Shown: positions 8,916-17,576, numbered from the stretch's first letter. The stretch: 64,000 bases of DNA from Mycolicibacterium hodleri (GCF_006439015.1 NZ_RCZG01000002.1:434001-498000); one strand, 5' to 3'. Notes: generated by a model from the letters alone, not told the origin. A program made the numbers and translations.

Positions 8916-10199
8916 CTAAGGCACGCTGAGCTGGGCTTTTCGCACGTTCAAGCAGAGTATCGCGGCGACGCCGCACAGCCCCGAAGCCAAGTAGAACGCG
9001 AGGTTGTAATTTCCCTGGAGATCGCGCAACCACCCGGCGCCTGCGGCGGCGACGGCGGCTCCGAGTTGGTGCGAGGCGAACACCCAGCCGAACACCACCG
9101 GCGTGCGGGCGCCGAAGTAACCGCGGCACAGCACGATCGTCGGCGGCACGGTCGCCACCCAGTCCAGCCCGTAGAAGAAGACGAAGACCCAAGTGCTCGG
9201 CTCGGCGTGAGGGGAAAGCAGCGACGGTAATAGCAGCAGCGAGATCCCTCGGCCCGTGTAGTAGACGACGAGGAGCAACCGCGGATCGATGCGGTCTGTC
9301 AGCCACCCGGAGAAGATGGTTCCCGCTACGTCCAGGATTCCGATCGTCGCGAGCAGTCCGGCTGCGACCGTCGTGGGCATTCCGTGGTCGTTGGCAGCCG
9401 GGATGAAGTGGGTACCGATGAGGCCGTTGGTCGTCATCCCGCAGATTGCGAAGCTCCCCGCGAGCAGCCAGAACGCCGGCACCCGCACACCGATCCGCAG
9501 CCCGTCGAACGCGGCCCGAAAAGTTCCCGCCGGCACCACGGCCGGCACGCTGGTCGTGGCCCCGTAGGCGGTGAGTCCCAGGTCCCCGGGGTAATTACGC
9601 ATGAACACCAAAACCAGCGGGACGACGCTCAGCGCTGCAGCCGCGACGATGAGCGAGGCCCACCGCCAGCCGTGGCGTGTGGTGACCTCGGCGATGACCG
9701 GCAGGAAGATCAGCTGGCCCGTAGCGCTGGCCGCCGTGAGGACGCCAGTGACCAGCCCGCGGCGCTCCTCGAACCAACGGGTGGCGATCGTCGCCACGAA
9801 GCCCATCGAGATCGATCCAGTCCCGACGCCGACGAGCACGCCCCACAGCAGCACCAGCTGCCAGCTGGCCGTCATCGTCACTGACAGCGCCGACCCTGCC
9901 GAGATCAGGAGCAGCGCCGTCGTCAGCACCGGCCGCACGCCGAACCGATCCATCAGGGCGGCGGCGAAAGGCGCCGTCAGCCCGAACAGCGTCATGTTCA
10001 CCGACATCGCCAGCCCGACGGTGCCGTGCGACCAGCCGAATTCCTGGTGCAGCGGGTTCATCATCACGCCGGGCACCGAGCGGAAGCCCGCGGCTCCGAG
10101 AATCGCCACGAAGCTGGTGGCGGCCACCACCCAGGCCCAGTGGACGCGGGGACGATGCGTGCCTGTGTCTCGTTCCGAAAGATCGCCGCGAACCGTCAC
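8916..10199 (-). CDS. MFS transporter
   Basis: This 427-aa major facilitator protein has about 12 hydrophobic segments in two halves of six with a polar loop near residues 200-230. The conserved loop after helix 2 is present (ALMDRFGVRPVL, a D-R-x-G-R-R-like signature), as is GWLTDRIDPRLL in the second half. It resembles the oxalate/formate or monocarboxylate-type MFS group; the substrate is unknown. I chose GTG 10199 (VTVRGDLSERD) because the longer frame to 10313 would cover the divergent promoter and the AraC start. A GlxA-type regulator gene is divergent and likely controls it. Confidence 0.85.
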   Translation of the reverse strand: MTVRGDLSERDTGTHRPRVHWAWVVAATSFVAILGAAGFRSVPGVMMNPLHQEFGWSHGTVGLAMSVNMTLFGLTAPFAAALMDRFGVRPVLTTALLLISAGSALSVTMTASWQLVLLWGVLVGVGTGSISMGFVATIATRWFEERRGLVTGVLTAASATGQLIFLPVIAEVTTRHGWRWASLIVAAAALSVVPLVLVFMRNYPGDLGLTAYGATTSVPAVVPAGTFRAAFDGLRIGVRVPAFWLLAGSFAICGMTTNGLIGTHFIPAANDHGMPTTVAAGLLATIGILDVAGTIFSGWLTDRIDPRLLLVVYYTGRGISLLLLPSLLSPHAEPSTWVFVFFYGLDWVATVPPTIVLCRGYFGARTPVVFGWVFASHQLGAAVAAAGAGWLRDLQGNYNLAFYLASGLCGVAAILCLNVRKAQLSVP

Positions 10200-10235
10200 C
10201 CGAACACTGTGCTGGTTGGGACGGGACCGACGCCA

Positions 10236-10278
10236 GTGGCATGAATGCCACCATTCGTCAATAACATGCCAAAATGGC
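10236..10278. promoter_or_regulatory. Two palindromic operators between the MFS and GlxA-type regulator genes
   Basis: A perfect 7-bp inverted repeat GTGGCAT-GA-ATGCCAC lies at 10236-10251. A second, shorter one, GCCA-AAA-TGGC, lies at 10268-10278 and ends just before the regulator's start codon. Both carry TGGC/GCCA half-sites. Their position between divergent genes fits autoregulation and control of the transporter by the neighbouring AraC-type protein. Confidence 0.6.
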
Positions 10279-10281
10279 GGG

Positions 10282-11259
10282 ATGGTCCTGGACGCGGCTG
10301 AGCCGCATCGCATCGCCGTTCTGCTGCTGCCTCCCGTTGTCGGGTTCGACGCGTCGATTGCTCCGATGTTGTTCGGCGCAGCCGTGGACGACCACGGTGA
10401 TCCGCTCTACGACGTGGTGGTATGCGGCCTCGACGAGCAACCGGTGATGACGACCCACGGTTATGCGATTACGCCTGCCGCTGGCCGTGCCGCGCTGGCC
10501 ACCGCTGACACCGTGGTCGTTCCCGGCACCAGGTTCCCGTCGGTGCGGATCGACGGTGTCCTGACGCCACTCGTGCGGGCCGCGCTCGACTCGATCAGGC
10601 CGGGCGCCCGGTTGGTGTCCATCTGCACCGGCGCCTTCGTGCTGGCCGCGGCCGGCATCCTCGACGATCGGCCCGCGACCACGCACTGGAAGTACGCCGA
10701 GGACCTGCGAAGGCTCCACCCGAGGGTGGACATCGACGAGGACGTCCTCTTCGTCGACGACGTCGATGTGCTGACGTCCGCCGGTCTCGCCGCGGGAATC
10801 GATCTGTGCCTGCACGTCATTCGCTCCGATCACGGCGCGAGGGTCGCCAACGCGGTAGCGCGGTACTGCGTCGTGCCGCCGTGGCGGGAAGGCGGTCAGG
10901 CGCAATTCATCGACCGGCACCTGCCCGTGCTGGACGACTCGTCCACCGCGGCGACCCGTGCCTGGGCGCTGCGGCACCTCGGCGGGGAACTGACTGTCGA
11001 CCGGCTGGCCCGGCATGCACACCTGAGCCTGCGCACCTTCAACCGCCGTTTTCGCGAAGAGACGGGTCAGGCGCCGGGGGCGTGGATCCGAAGCCGGCGG
11101 GTCGACCGCGCCCGCGAACTGTTGGAGTCCCGCGACCTGCCCGTCGACGAGGTGGCCCGACTCGCCGGTCTGGGTTCCGGGGCCAACCTGCGACACCATC
11201 TTCGCCGCGGGGTCGGGATGTCGCCATCCAGCTATCGCAAGGTATATCAAGGTGTCTGA
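10282..11259 (+). CDS. GlxA-type AraC family transcriptional regulator with DJ-1/PfpI domain
   Basis: This 325-aa regulator has an N-terminal DJ-1/PfpI (class I glutamine amidotransferase-like) domain and a C-terminal AraC domain. In the first, the nucleophile-elbow position reads VSICTGAFVLA with Cys present near residue 114. The AraC domain spans about residues 230-322, with two helix-turn-helix motifs (LARHAHLSLRTFNRRF and EVARLAGLGSGANLRHHL). Proteins of this kind sense small metabolites, often nitrogenous ones, and activate neighbouring uptake or catabolic genes. ATG 10282 is preferred over an upstream extension from 9601 that runs antisense through the MFS gene. Confidence 0.88.
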   Translation: MVLDAAEPHRIAVLLLPPVVGFDASIAPMLFGAAVDDHGDPLYDVVVCGLDEQPVMTTHGYAITPAAGRAALATADTVVVPGTRFPSVRIDGVLTPLVRAALDSIRPGARLVSICTGAFVLAAAGILDDRPATTHWKYAEDLRRLHPRVDIDEDVLFVDDVDVLTSAGLAAGIDLCLHVIRSDHGARVANAVARYCVVPPWREGGQAQFIDRHLPVLDDSSTAATRAWALRHLGGELTVDRLARHAHLSLRTFNRRFREETGQAPGAWIRSRRVDRARELLESRDLPVDEVARLAGLGSGANLRHHLRRGVGMSPSSYRKVYQGV

Positions 11260-11282
11260 TTGCCGACGCTAGGATCTCGGCC

Positions 11283-11807
11283 ATGCCAGAACCGCTCATC
11301 CTGTCGATCGACGGGCGCACGCCGCAGTTGCATGCCGACTCGTGGGTGGCGCCCAACGCCACCGTCATCGGGCCCGTGACGCTCGCGGCCAGAGCCAGCG
11401 TCTGGTACGGCGCAGTCCTGCGCTCCGAGTTCGAGCCCATCGAGATCGGCGAAGGCTCCAATCTGCAGGACAACGTGACGGTCCACGTCGACCCCGGCTT
11501 CCCCGCCACCATCGGGGCGGGTGTCAGCGTCGGCCACAACGCGGTCCTGCACGGGTGCACCGTCGAAGACGGTTGCCTGATCGGCATGGGCGCCGTCGTT
11601 CTCAATGGCGCTCGTATCGGCGCCGGATCGCTGGTCGCCGCCGGCGCCGTCATCCCGCAGGGAGCGGTCATTCCGCCGGGCTCGCTGGTAGCGGGAGTGC
11701 CTGGCAAGGTCCGTCGCGAGCTCAGTGTCGACGAGGTCACCCATAATCGCGCCAACGCGCAGGTCTACGAGCACTTGAGTGACATGCACCGCACCGCGAT
11801 GGAATAG
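11283..11807 (+). CDS. Gamma-class carbonic anhydrase family protein
   Basis: This 174-aa left-handed beta-helix protein is built of hexapeptide repeats (for example ATVIGPVTLAARASVW and GARIGAGSLVAAGAVI). The candidate zinc ligands are the histidines in NVTVHVD and SVGHNAVLHGC, matching the H...HxxxxH layout of gamma carbonic anhydrases. Members hydrate CO2, though many close relatives (YrdA/PaaY types) have weak or other activities. It starts at ATG 11283, 23 nt after the AraC gene and on the same strand, so it may be cotranscribed. Confidence 0.85.
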   Translation: MPEPLILSIDGRTPQLHADSWVAPNATVIGPVTLAARASVWYGAVLRSEFEPIEIGEGSNLQDNVTVHVDPGFPATIGAGVSVGHNAVLHGCTVEDGCLIGMGAVVLNGARIGAGSLVAAGAVIPQGAVIPPGSLVAGVPGKVRRELSVDEVTHNRANAQVYEHLSDMHRTAME

Positions 11808-11831
11808 CATTCGCGCGGGTACCTACCTACG

Positions 11832-12977
11832 GTGAAACCCATGCGCACACTCGTCACCGGAGCCACCGGCTACGTCGGCTCTCGACTTGTCGCCTCCCTG
11901 CTCGGCGACGGTCATCAGGTGGCCGTCGCCAGCCGCAGCCCCGAACGGCTTGGGGACTTCGGCTGGATCGACGACGTGACCCCGGTCATGCTCGACGCAG
12001 CGGATCCCGAATCGATCTCGAGCGCCTTCGTCGTCGCCGGTCCCATCGACGTCGTCTACTACCTGGTGCACGGCATCGGGCAGCCCGGGTATCGCGACGC
12101 GGACAACGCCGCCGCAGCCAACGTCGCCCAAGCCGCCAAAGACGCAGGCGTCAAGCGCATCGTCTATCTGGGTGGCTTCGTGCCAGAGGGGGATGAGCTG
12201 TCCGAGCACCTCACCAGCCGCGCCGAGGTCGCCGAAGCGCTGACCATCGACGGCGGTGCGGAGGTGGTGTGGCTCGGCGCCGCCATCATCATCGGGGCCG
12301 GGTCGACGTCGTTCGAGATGCTGCGCGCCGTGGGGGACCGCTTCCTGCTGATTCCGATGCCGCCCTGGGCGCACAATCCGCTGGACCCGATCTCGATCAG
12401 AGACGTGCTGTATTACCTGGTCGCGGCGGCGGACTCCGACCGAGTTCCGGCCGGGTCGTATGACATCCGCGGTCCCGAGACCACCACCTACGGCGATCTT
12501 CTGCTGACCTACGCACGGGTGTCGGGTAAGTGGCGCGGCGGCGTGCCCATGCCCGACGTGTACATGGGCCTGGTGTCACAGGTGGCCGCATTGTTCGTGC
12601 CGGTTCCCCACGCTCTTGCGGCCGATCTCGTGGAGTCGCTCGACTATCCGATGACCGCGTCCAACGATGGCCTGCACGGCCTGGTGGACGATCCACCCGG
12701 CGGCGCGGTGGGCATCGAGGACGCGATCATGCTGTCACTGTCCGGCAACCGACGGCTGCCCGTCACTCAGCTGACCGACCCCCACCACCTAGCCGACACC
12801 GACCCCGACTGGGCGGGTGGTGACGTCACCCGGATACGCAACCTGGCGTCGACGGTCACGCCGTCCATCGCCCACCCCGCTCTCGGTCTGCTCTGCCTGG
12901 TGCCCGGCCCCGTCGCAGGCTGGATGCGCACGGGTCTCGACACGTTGATCGGTCTGGCGCCAAAGGGGTTGTCGTGA
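11832..12977 (+). CDS. NAD(P)H-binding atypical SDR/epimerase-like protein
   Basis: This 381-aa protein has an N-terminal Rossmann dinucleotide-binding motif GATGYVGSR (residues 10-18) and an NmrA/atypical-SDR type body, with YYLVHGIGQPGY in the region that normally carries the active-site tyrosine. The C-terminal third shows no recognised domain. The substrate is unknown. Either GTG 11832 or ATG 11841 could be the start; the ATG lies only three codons later. The stop overlaps the next gene's GTG by 4 nt, so the two are coupled. Confidence 0.7.
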   Translation: MKPMRTLVTGATGYVGSRLVASLLGDGHQVAVASRSPERLGDFGWIDDVTPVMLDAADPESISSAFVVAGPIDVVYYLVHGIGQPGYRDADNAAAANVAQAAKDAGVKRIVYLGGFVPEGDELSEHLTSRAEVAEALTIDGGAEVVWLGAAIIIGAGSTSFEMLRAVGDRFLLIPMPPWAHNPLDPISIRDVLYYLVAAADSDRVPAGSYDIRGPETTTYGDLLLTYARVSGKWRGGVPMPDVYMGLVSQVAALFVPVPHALAADLVESLDYPMTASNDGLHGLVDDPPGGAVGIEDAIMLSLSGNRRLPVTQLTDPHHLADTDPDWAGGDVTRIRNLASTVTPSIAHPALGLLCLVPGPVAGWMRTGLDTLIGLAPKGLS

Positions 12978-13672
12978 CCGGATTCCTCTCCGAGATCGGC
13001 GCGATCGCCGCAACCCCGGCCGCGCCCCACGACGAGCCGCCGACGCTGGTCCGCAGGCGCCGCGTCGTGGTGGTCGTCGTGCTCATTCTGGGTGCGACGC
13101 TGCTTGGGATCTCGCTGAGGAGCACACCGGGCGAAAAGTCGTTCTTCGCACTGACCTTCGCATTGGCCGCGGTGTGGGCGATCGGTGCGAGGCTCTCCGG
13201 GCCGCTGCACTTCGGGTTCGTGACGTTCCGTGGGAAGGTTCGACGTCCCGTGCTCACCGGCGCGGGGATTGGCGTCGCGCTCGGCGCGGTGTTCATCGCC
13301 GGCGGGCTGGTGTGTCGCGAGATCGGTCCGGTTCGCGACTACATCGTCCAGGTGCTCGAATACGCCAACTATGGTGCGCTGTGGCTGGTCGTGCTGATCA
13401 CCGTGATCAACGGCGTCGCCGAGGAGATGTTCTTCCGCGGCGCGCTCTACAGCTCACTCGGGAGGTTCCACCCCGAGGTGGTATCGACGATCGTGTACGC
13501 CTTGGCAGTGTCCGCAGCGGGCAACCCGATGCTCGGGTTCGCGGGGATCATTCTCGGCGCGGTGTGTGCCTACGAGCGCCGAATCACCGGCGGCGTGCTC
13601 GCGCCCATGCTTACCCACTTCTTCTGGGGGCTCGTCATGGTGCTCGCACTGCCGCCGATGTTCGGCGTCTGA
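12974..13672 (+). CDS. CPBP family intramembrane glutamic endopeptidase
   Basis: This 232-aa membrane protein has hydrophobic segments near residues 27-45, 58-75, 95-112, 140-160 and 175-225. The CPBP (CAAX protease and bacteriocin-processing) signature is present: EEMFFRG at about residues 151-157 and a later HFFWG motif, which supply the catalytic acid, Arg and His. Such proteases cut within membranes; the substrate is unknown. It is translationally coupled to the preceding Rossmann protein (GTGA overlap) and convergent with an MFS gene 4 nt away. Confidence 0.8.
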   Translation: MTGFLSEIGAIAATPAAPHDEPPTLVRRRRVVVVVVLILGATLLGISLRSTPGEKSFFALTFALAAVWAIGARLSGPLHFGFVTFRGKVRRPVLTGAGIGVALGAVFIAGGLVCREIGPVRDYIVQVLEYANYGALWLVVLITVINGVAEEMFFRGALYSSLGRFHPEVVSTIVYALAVSAAGNPMLGFAGIILGAVCAYERRITGGVLAPMLTHFFWGLVMVLALPPMFGV

Positions 13673-13676
13673 TCCT

Positions 13677-14960
13677 CTACCGCAACGGGTTCTGGATCTC
13701 GTCGCGGGGCATCCGCGCCGCAACCATCGCAATGGCCGCCAGCAGCACCGGGACCACACCGGCTGCCAGGAATATCGTCCCCACCGGCACGACTTTAGAC
13801 AGCGGACCGGCGATCGCGAACGACACCGGCAGGAACGCCAGCGAGACGAAGAAGTCCAGGCTCGACACCCGGCCCAACATCTCCCTCGGCACACGCCGCT
13901 GCAGCAGCGTCCCCCAGATCACGCTGCCCGCGCCGTCGGTGACGCCGACGATGAAGGTCGCCAACGCCATCACGGGGAACGACGACGTCCAGCCGACGAC
14001 AACCAGTGGCAACGAGCCTGCTCCCCACATCACCATCATCACCGTCAGGTAGCGACGCGGCAGTCGGCCAGACGAGACTCCCAGCGCGCCGATCGCGCTG
14101 CCGATTCCGAAGGCCGCCAGGACGAAGCCGTACGTCCGCGCGCCGTCTTCGAAGCGTTGCTGGGCGATGAACGGCAGTAGCACCTCGATCGGGCCGAGTA
14201 CCACCAGCACGAAAATGCTCGCGAACAGCAGCGTCCACAGCAGCCAGGGTGTGCGCACCATGAAACGGAAGCCGTCGCGCATATCACCGAGCACGTGTGC
14301 CTGCTTCACGTCATGTTGGGCGGCAACGACTTTCACCGGACGGGTGATCACCAACAAGACGAGGCCGATTGCGAACAGTGCAGCTACGGCGTAGGCGCCG
14401 ACTGCGGGAAAGGTCACGCCCACCACTACACCCGCCACCGCCGGGCCGACCGCGCGTTCGAGCACCGGTCGTACGACGCCCTCGACGCCGTTCGCCGCCA
14501 AAAGTTGGTCTGCGGGCAGAATTCGGGGCAGCATCGCGCTGTACGAGGGAAAGAAGAATGCCGCCGCGATGCCCAGCATCGCGGCCCCTGCGGCCATGTG
14601 CCAGATTCGCAGTACGCCAAGGGAGCTCATGATTGCCACGGTCAGCACGACGGAGATGTTCACCGCCTCGACGGTGATGATGATGGCGCGCTGATCAATC
14701 CGGTCGGCTGCGATGCCACCGACGAGGACGAACGCCACCAGGCCGGCGCCCAGGCACGCCGCGACCAGGGACAAGGACGCCGGGTCGTTGTCGAGTGCGA
14801 TGACCTGCATCGCCATCACGACCGCCCACATGCCCTCGGCGAAGATCGAGACCGACAGGGCGCTGATCAGCAGGCGGTATTCCCGGAACCGGAAGGGTGC
14901 GAGCACGCGCCAGCCGCCGGTGGACTCCACCGGGTGCTCGACGTCGAAATGCGCACTCAC
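13677..14960 (-). CDS. MFS transporter (efflux-type)
   Basis: This 427-aa MFS protein starts at ATG 14960. It has about 12 hydrophobic segments, a cytosolic N-terminus containing the sequence FRFREYRLLISALSVS, and the loop 2-3 signature GGIAADRIDQRAI. The pattern (R-x-L at the start of helix 1, D-R-x-D loop) is that of enterobactin- or macrolide-exporter-like MFS_3 proteins, so export of a lipophilic compound is the best guess. It has no close operon partner: it is convergent with the CPBP gene and separated by 49 nt from hicB upstream. Confidence 0.82.
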   Translation of the reverse strand: MSAHFDVEHPVESTGGWRVLAPFRFREYRLLISALSVSIFAEGMWAVVMAMQVIALDNDPASLSLVAACLGAGLVAFVLVGGIAADRIDQRAIIITVEAVNISVVLTVAIMSSLGVLRIWHMAAGAAMLGIAAAFFFPSYSAMLPRILPADQLLAANGVEGVVRPVLERAVGPAVAGVVVGVTFPAVGAYAVAALFAIGLVLLVITRPVKVVAAQHDVKQAHVLGDMRDGFRFMVRTPWLLWTLLFASIFVLVVLGPIEVLLPFIAQQRFEDGARTYGFVLAAFGIGSAIGALGVSSGRLPRRYLTVMMVMWGAGSLPLVVVGWTSSFPVMALATFIVGVTDGAGSVIWGTLLQRRVPREMLGRVSSLDFFVSLAFLPVSFAIAGPLSKVVPVGTIFLAAGVVPVLLAAIAMVAARMPRDEIQNPLR

Positions 14961-15009
14961 CTAACGATGGTGGCTGATGGACCCCATCCCCGTCGAACGA
15001 TTATTCGGC

Positions 15010-15360
15010 TCAGAAGAACGGGTCGGTGGACGCCACCGGTCCTCGGTCGGCCAGTTTCTGGACGACCCAGTGGTTGAGGGACACGCCCTGTTCGGCGGAT
15101 TCGACCATCAGTCGCCCGTGCAGCATCGACGACGTGCGGATCAGGAAGGTGCCGCTGTACTGACGATCGGTGAGCGACGGGGGCGGGTCGGTGTCCTCCC
15201 TCTCGTACTCCGCGACGAGATCGGAAATCGTCTTCTCGATGGCGGTGATCGCCTCGGGAGCCGTTGGCGCACGGGCGGATTCCATCGGAAACTCAAGGCA
15301 GAGCGCGACGTAGTCGCCGGACTCCACCGACCACTGCGCCCGATAGGTGTAGTTCCTCAT
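15010..15360 (-). CDS. Orphan HicB family antitoxin-like protein
   Basis: This 116-aa protein has the two parts of HicB: an N-terminal partial RNase H-like fold (YRAQWSVESGDYVALCLEFP) and a C-terminal ribbon-helix-helix (YSGTFLIRTSSMLHGRLM then GVSLNHWVVQKLA) that binds DNA. HicB normally neutralises the mRNA interferase HicA, but no HicA-sized frame with a dsRBD-like pattern lies on either side, so this copy seems to act alone, perhaps as a repressor. ATG 15360 gives the usual HicB N-terminus; the longer frame to 15444 has no such match. Strong palindromes and a hairpin lie just upstream. Confidence 0.8.
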   Translation of the reverse strand: MRNYTYRAQWSVESGDYVALCLEFPMESARAPTAPEAITAIEKTISDLVAEYEREDTDPPPSLTDRQYSGTFLIRTSSMLHGRLMVESAEQGVSLNHWVVQKLADRGPVASTDPFF

Positions 15361-15369
15361 GGGCTGATC

Positions 15370-15389
15370 CTGTCGGATCGGTCCGACAG
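15370..15389 (-). promoter_or_regulatory. Hairpin overlapping the hicB ribosome-binding site
   Basis: An 8-bp perfect inverted repeat (CTGTCGGA / TCCGACAG, 4-nt loop) ends 9 nt before the hicB start codon. In the transcript, the last two bases of the 3' arm form half of the only visible Shine-Dalgarno (AGGA, 7 nt from the ATG), so folding would hide it. Confidence 0.5.
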
Positions 15390-15463
15390 GTCGCGGCTGC
15401 AGACAAAGGTTGTCCCCAGGGTCGGCGGACCCGGGGCGAGGCACCCACCTGTTCGCAAACTCG

Positions 15464-15517
15464 TTATCGCCAGCGATATCACACGCCCGAAGCGGGCGAT
15501 GATATCGCCGGCGATAT
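15464..15517. promoter_or_regulatory. Two 16-bp palindromes flanking an inverted repeat upstream of hicB
   Basis: ATATCGCCGGCGATAT (15502-15517) is a perfect 16-bp palindrome. TTATCGCCAGCGATAT (15464-15479) is the same palindrome with two changes, centred 38 bp away. Between them lies CGCCCG-AAG-CGGGCG (15484-15498). They sit 104-157 nt upstream of hicB in a 197-bp gap. Ribbon-helix-helix proteins often bind such paired sites, so autoregulation is likely. Confidence 0.6.
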
Positions 15518-15557
15518 GGAATTTGAGAACGTGTTGGTGGTCGGAGCCGCGTCCCGG

Positions 15558-16379
15558 TCAGTCGTCGGTGAACACGGCGGGGCGCCGCTCCTGAAAGGCC
15601 TTGATGCCCTCGCGAAAGTCGTGCGACGAGAGCAGCGACAGCTGTCCGTCGGTCTCGCGTTCCAGTGCGCCCTCGAGTTCGGTCAGGGTCGCCGCATTGA
15701 CGGCCTGCTTGGTCTTTCGCAGCGCGATCGCCGGGCCGGACTTCAATGTCTCGATTACCGCGTTCACGCCGGCTTCGAGATCATCGACCGGATACACGGC
15801 ACTGACCAAACCTGCTGCGAGAGCGTCGGTGGCGGAGAGTCGTTCGGCCAGCAGCGCCATGCGCATCGCCCTGGTGCGTCCGATCGCCGCGGCGACGAGT
15901 GCCGACGCTCCGCCGTCGGGCATCAGCCCGATCTTGGTGAACGCCAACAGGAAATACGCCTTCTCGGAGGCCAGGACGATGTCGGCGGAGATTGCCAGTG
16001 ATACGCCGACGCCCGCGGCGGGACCCTGCACAACCGACACGACCGGCTTCGGCAGCGCGACGATCGCGCGGACGGCATGGTTGGCCGCCAGCAGCACGTC
16101 GCCGGGAGCACCGTTGGCGCCGGGGTTGGCATGATCGGCCGCGCCGATGCCGGCGCCCGAGCTGAATCCTCGACCCGCGGCATCCAGACGGATGACCCGT
16201 ACCAGCGGATCGTCGGCGGCGCGTTCCACGACCTCGGCGATGGTCTGGAACATCGGCGCCGTCAGGGAGTTGAGGCTGTCGGGACGGTTCAGCGTCAGCG
16301 CGAGCACGCCGTCATTGAGTGACACGGTGAGATCGCCGGTGCCGGCGTAGGACGTGGTGCTGGTCTCGGAGTTGGTCAT
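15558..16379 (-). CDS. Enoyl-CoA hydratase/isomerase family protein lacking the hydratase glutamates
   Basis: This 273-aa crotonase-fold protein keeps the oxyanion-hole region (GRGFSSGAGIGA, GPAAGVGVSLA), but the two glutamates used by hydratases are absent: the first position is Val in GVGVSL and the second is Asp in IGLMPDGG. That pattern is closer to PaaG-like 2,3-to-3,4 isomerases or non-hydratase crotonases. It is divergent from mcr, the same arrangement as echA10/echA11 next to mcr in M. tuberculosis, so a role in branched-chain acyl-CoA breakdown is likely. ATG 16379 is the start. Confidence 0.82.
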   Translation of the reverse strand: MTNSETSTTSYAGTGDLTVSLNDGVLALTLNRPDSLNSLTAPMFQTIAEVVERAADDPLVRVIRLDAAGRGFSSGAGIGAADHANPGANGAPGDVLLAANHAVRAIVALPKPVVSVVQGPAAGVGVSLAISADIVLASEKAYFLLAFTKIGLMPDGGASALVAAAIGRTRAMRMALLAERLSATDALAAGLVSAVYPVDDLEAGVNAVIETLKSGPAIALRKTKQAVNAATLTELEGALERETDGQLSLLSSHDFREGIKAFQERRPAVFTDD

Positions 16380-16421
16380 GCCCGCCTCTGGTTGAGCGGG
16401 CGCGAGGCCCGCGGTCGGTCG

Positions 16422-16437
16422 ACTTGGTTATACAAGT
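16422..16437. promoter_or_regulatory. Inverted repeat in the echA-mcr divergent promoter
   Basis: ACTTG-GTTATA-CAAGT is a 5-bp perfect inverted repeat near the middle of the 105-bp gap between the divergent enoyl-CoA hydratase-like gene and mcr. The size fits a TetR-type operator. It differs in half-site order from KstR2 boxes. Confidence 0.4.
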
Positions 16438-16484
16438 AAGCTATGTCGCGGTCAACTGGGGTCAACTGCAGGAGGACGTGAACG

Positions 16485-17570
16485 ATGGCTGGACCATTGC
16501 AAGGATTGAGGGTCGTGGAATTGGCCGGCATCGGACCGGGGCCGCACGCGTCGATGATCCTGGGCGACCTTGGCGCCGACGTCGTACGCATCGAGCGACC
16601 GGGCAAGAGCGGCGGAGTGCCTGCCACGTCGCATGACTCGACGCTCCGGAATCGACGACTGGTGGCGGCCGATCTGAAGACCGACGAGGGTCGCGGCCTG
16701 GTGCTGAGCCTGATCGAGAAGGCCGACGTGCTGATCGAAGGCTACCGGCCAGGCGTCACGGAACGCCTCGGCCTCGGTCCTGAGGATTGTGCAAAGGTCA
16801 ACGAGCGACTGATCTATGCCCGCATGACCGGCTGGGGTCAGACCGGACCACGGGCGCAGCAGGCCGGCCACGACATCAACTACATCTCACTCAACGGCTT
16901 GCTGCATGCCGTCGGACGCAAGGGTGAGCGGCCCGTCCCGCCGTTGAACCTGGCCGGTGACTTCGGCGGCGGCTCGATGTTCCTCATCGTCGGTATCCTC
17001 TCCGCGCTGTGGGAGCGGCAGACTTCCGGCAAGGGGCAGGTCGTCGACGCCGCCATGATCGACGGCTCCAGTGTGCTGGTGCAGATGATGTGGGGCTTTC
17101 GTGCGAACGGAATGTGGTCAGACGAACGCGGCACCAACATGCTCGACACCGGGGCGCCCTACTACGACACCTACGAGACCGCCGACGGCAAGTATGTCGC
17201 GGTCGGTTCCATCGAGCCGCAGTTCTACGCGCTTCTGCTGGCGGGCCTCGGATTGGACCCGGCGACGCTGCCCGGTCAGAACGACGTCGCCCGCTGGCCG
17301 GAATTGCGCGCGACGTTCACCGACGCGTTCGCCGGGCACGACCGTGACCACTGGGCCAAGGTCTTCAACGGCACCGACGCCTGCGTCACCCCGGTGCTGA
17401 GCTTCGGAGAGGTGGAGACCGAGCCGCACATCACCGAGCGCGACACCTTCTTCCTCGACCGGGACAACCTGCAGCCGGCCCCGGCACCCCGGTTCTCGCG
17501 AAGCAAGCCTCCGACGCCCGTCAGCGGCAAGGGCTCCGATGCCGATGCCGTACTCCGCGACTGGGTATAG
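16485..17570 (+). CDS. mcr: Alpha-methylacyl-CoA racemase (CaiB/BaiF family)
   Basis: This 361-aa protein is very close to M. tuberculosis MCR (Rv1143), which interconverts (2R)- and (2S)-2-methylacyl-CoA so that methyl-branched and sterol side-chain acyl-CoAs can enter beta-oxidation. The catalytic residues of MCR (His126, Asp156, Glu241) are found three positions later here: His129 in [12 protein letters not shown], Asp159 in LAGDFGGGS and Glu244 in [12 protein letters not shown] 16485 follows GGAGG at good spacing. As in M. tuberculosis, an SDR gene follows, and divergent echA-type genes precede it. Confidence 0.95.
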   Translation: MAGPLQGLRVVELAGIGPGPHASMILGDLGADVVRIERPGKSGGVPATSHDSTLRNRRLVAADLKTDEGRGLVLSLIEKADVLIEGYRPGVTERLGLGPEDCAKVNERLIYARMTGWGQTGPRAQQAGHDINYISLNGLLHAVGRKGERPVPPLNLAGDFGGGSMFLIVGILSALWERQTSGKGQVVDAAMIDGSSVLVQMMWGFRANGMWSDERGTNMLDTGAPYYDTYETADGKYVAVGSIEPQFYALLLAGLGLDPATLPGQNDVARWPELRATFTDAFAGHDRDHWAKVFNGTDACVTPVLSFGEVETEPHITERDTFFLDRDNLQPAPAPRFSRSKPPTPVSGKGSDADAVLRDWV

Positions 17571-17576
17571 TCCCCA

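Noticed and set aside
15525..15538. A second KstR-like box (GAGAACGTGTTGGT)
   Set aside because: The AACnnGTT core is present but both outer conserved bases are wrong, and it lies within the 3' end of the enoyl-CoA hydratase-like gene.
14961..15557. A hicA toxin gene paired with hicB
   Set aside because: Neither flank of hicB contains a frame of about 60-80 residues with HicA-like sequence.
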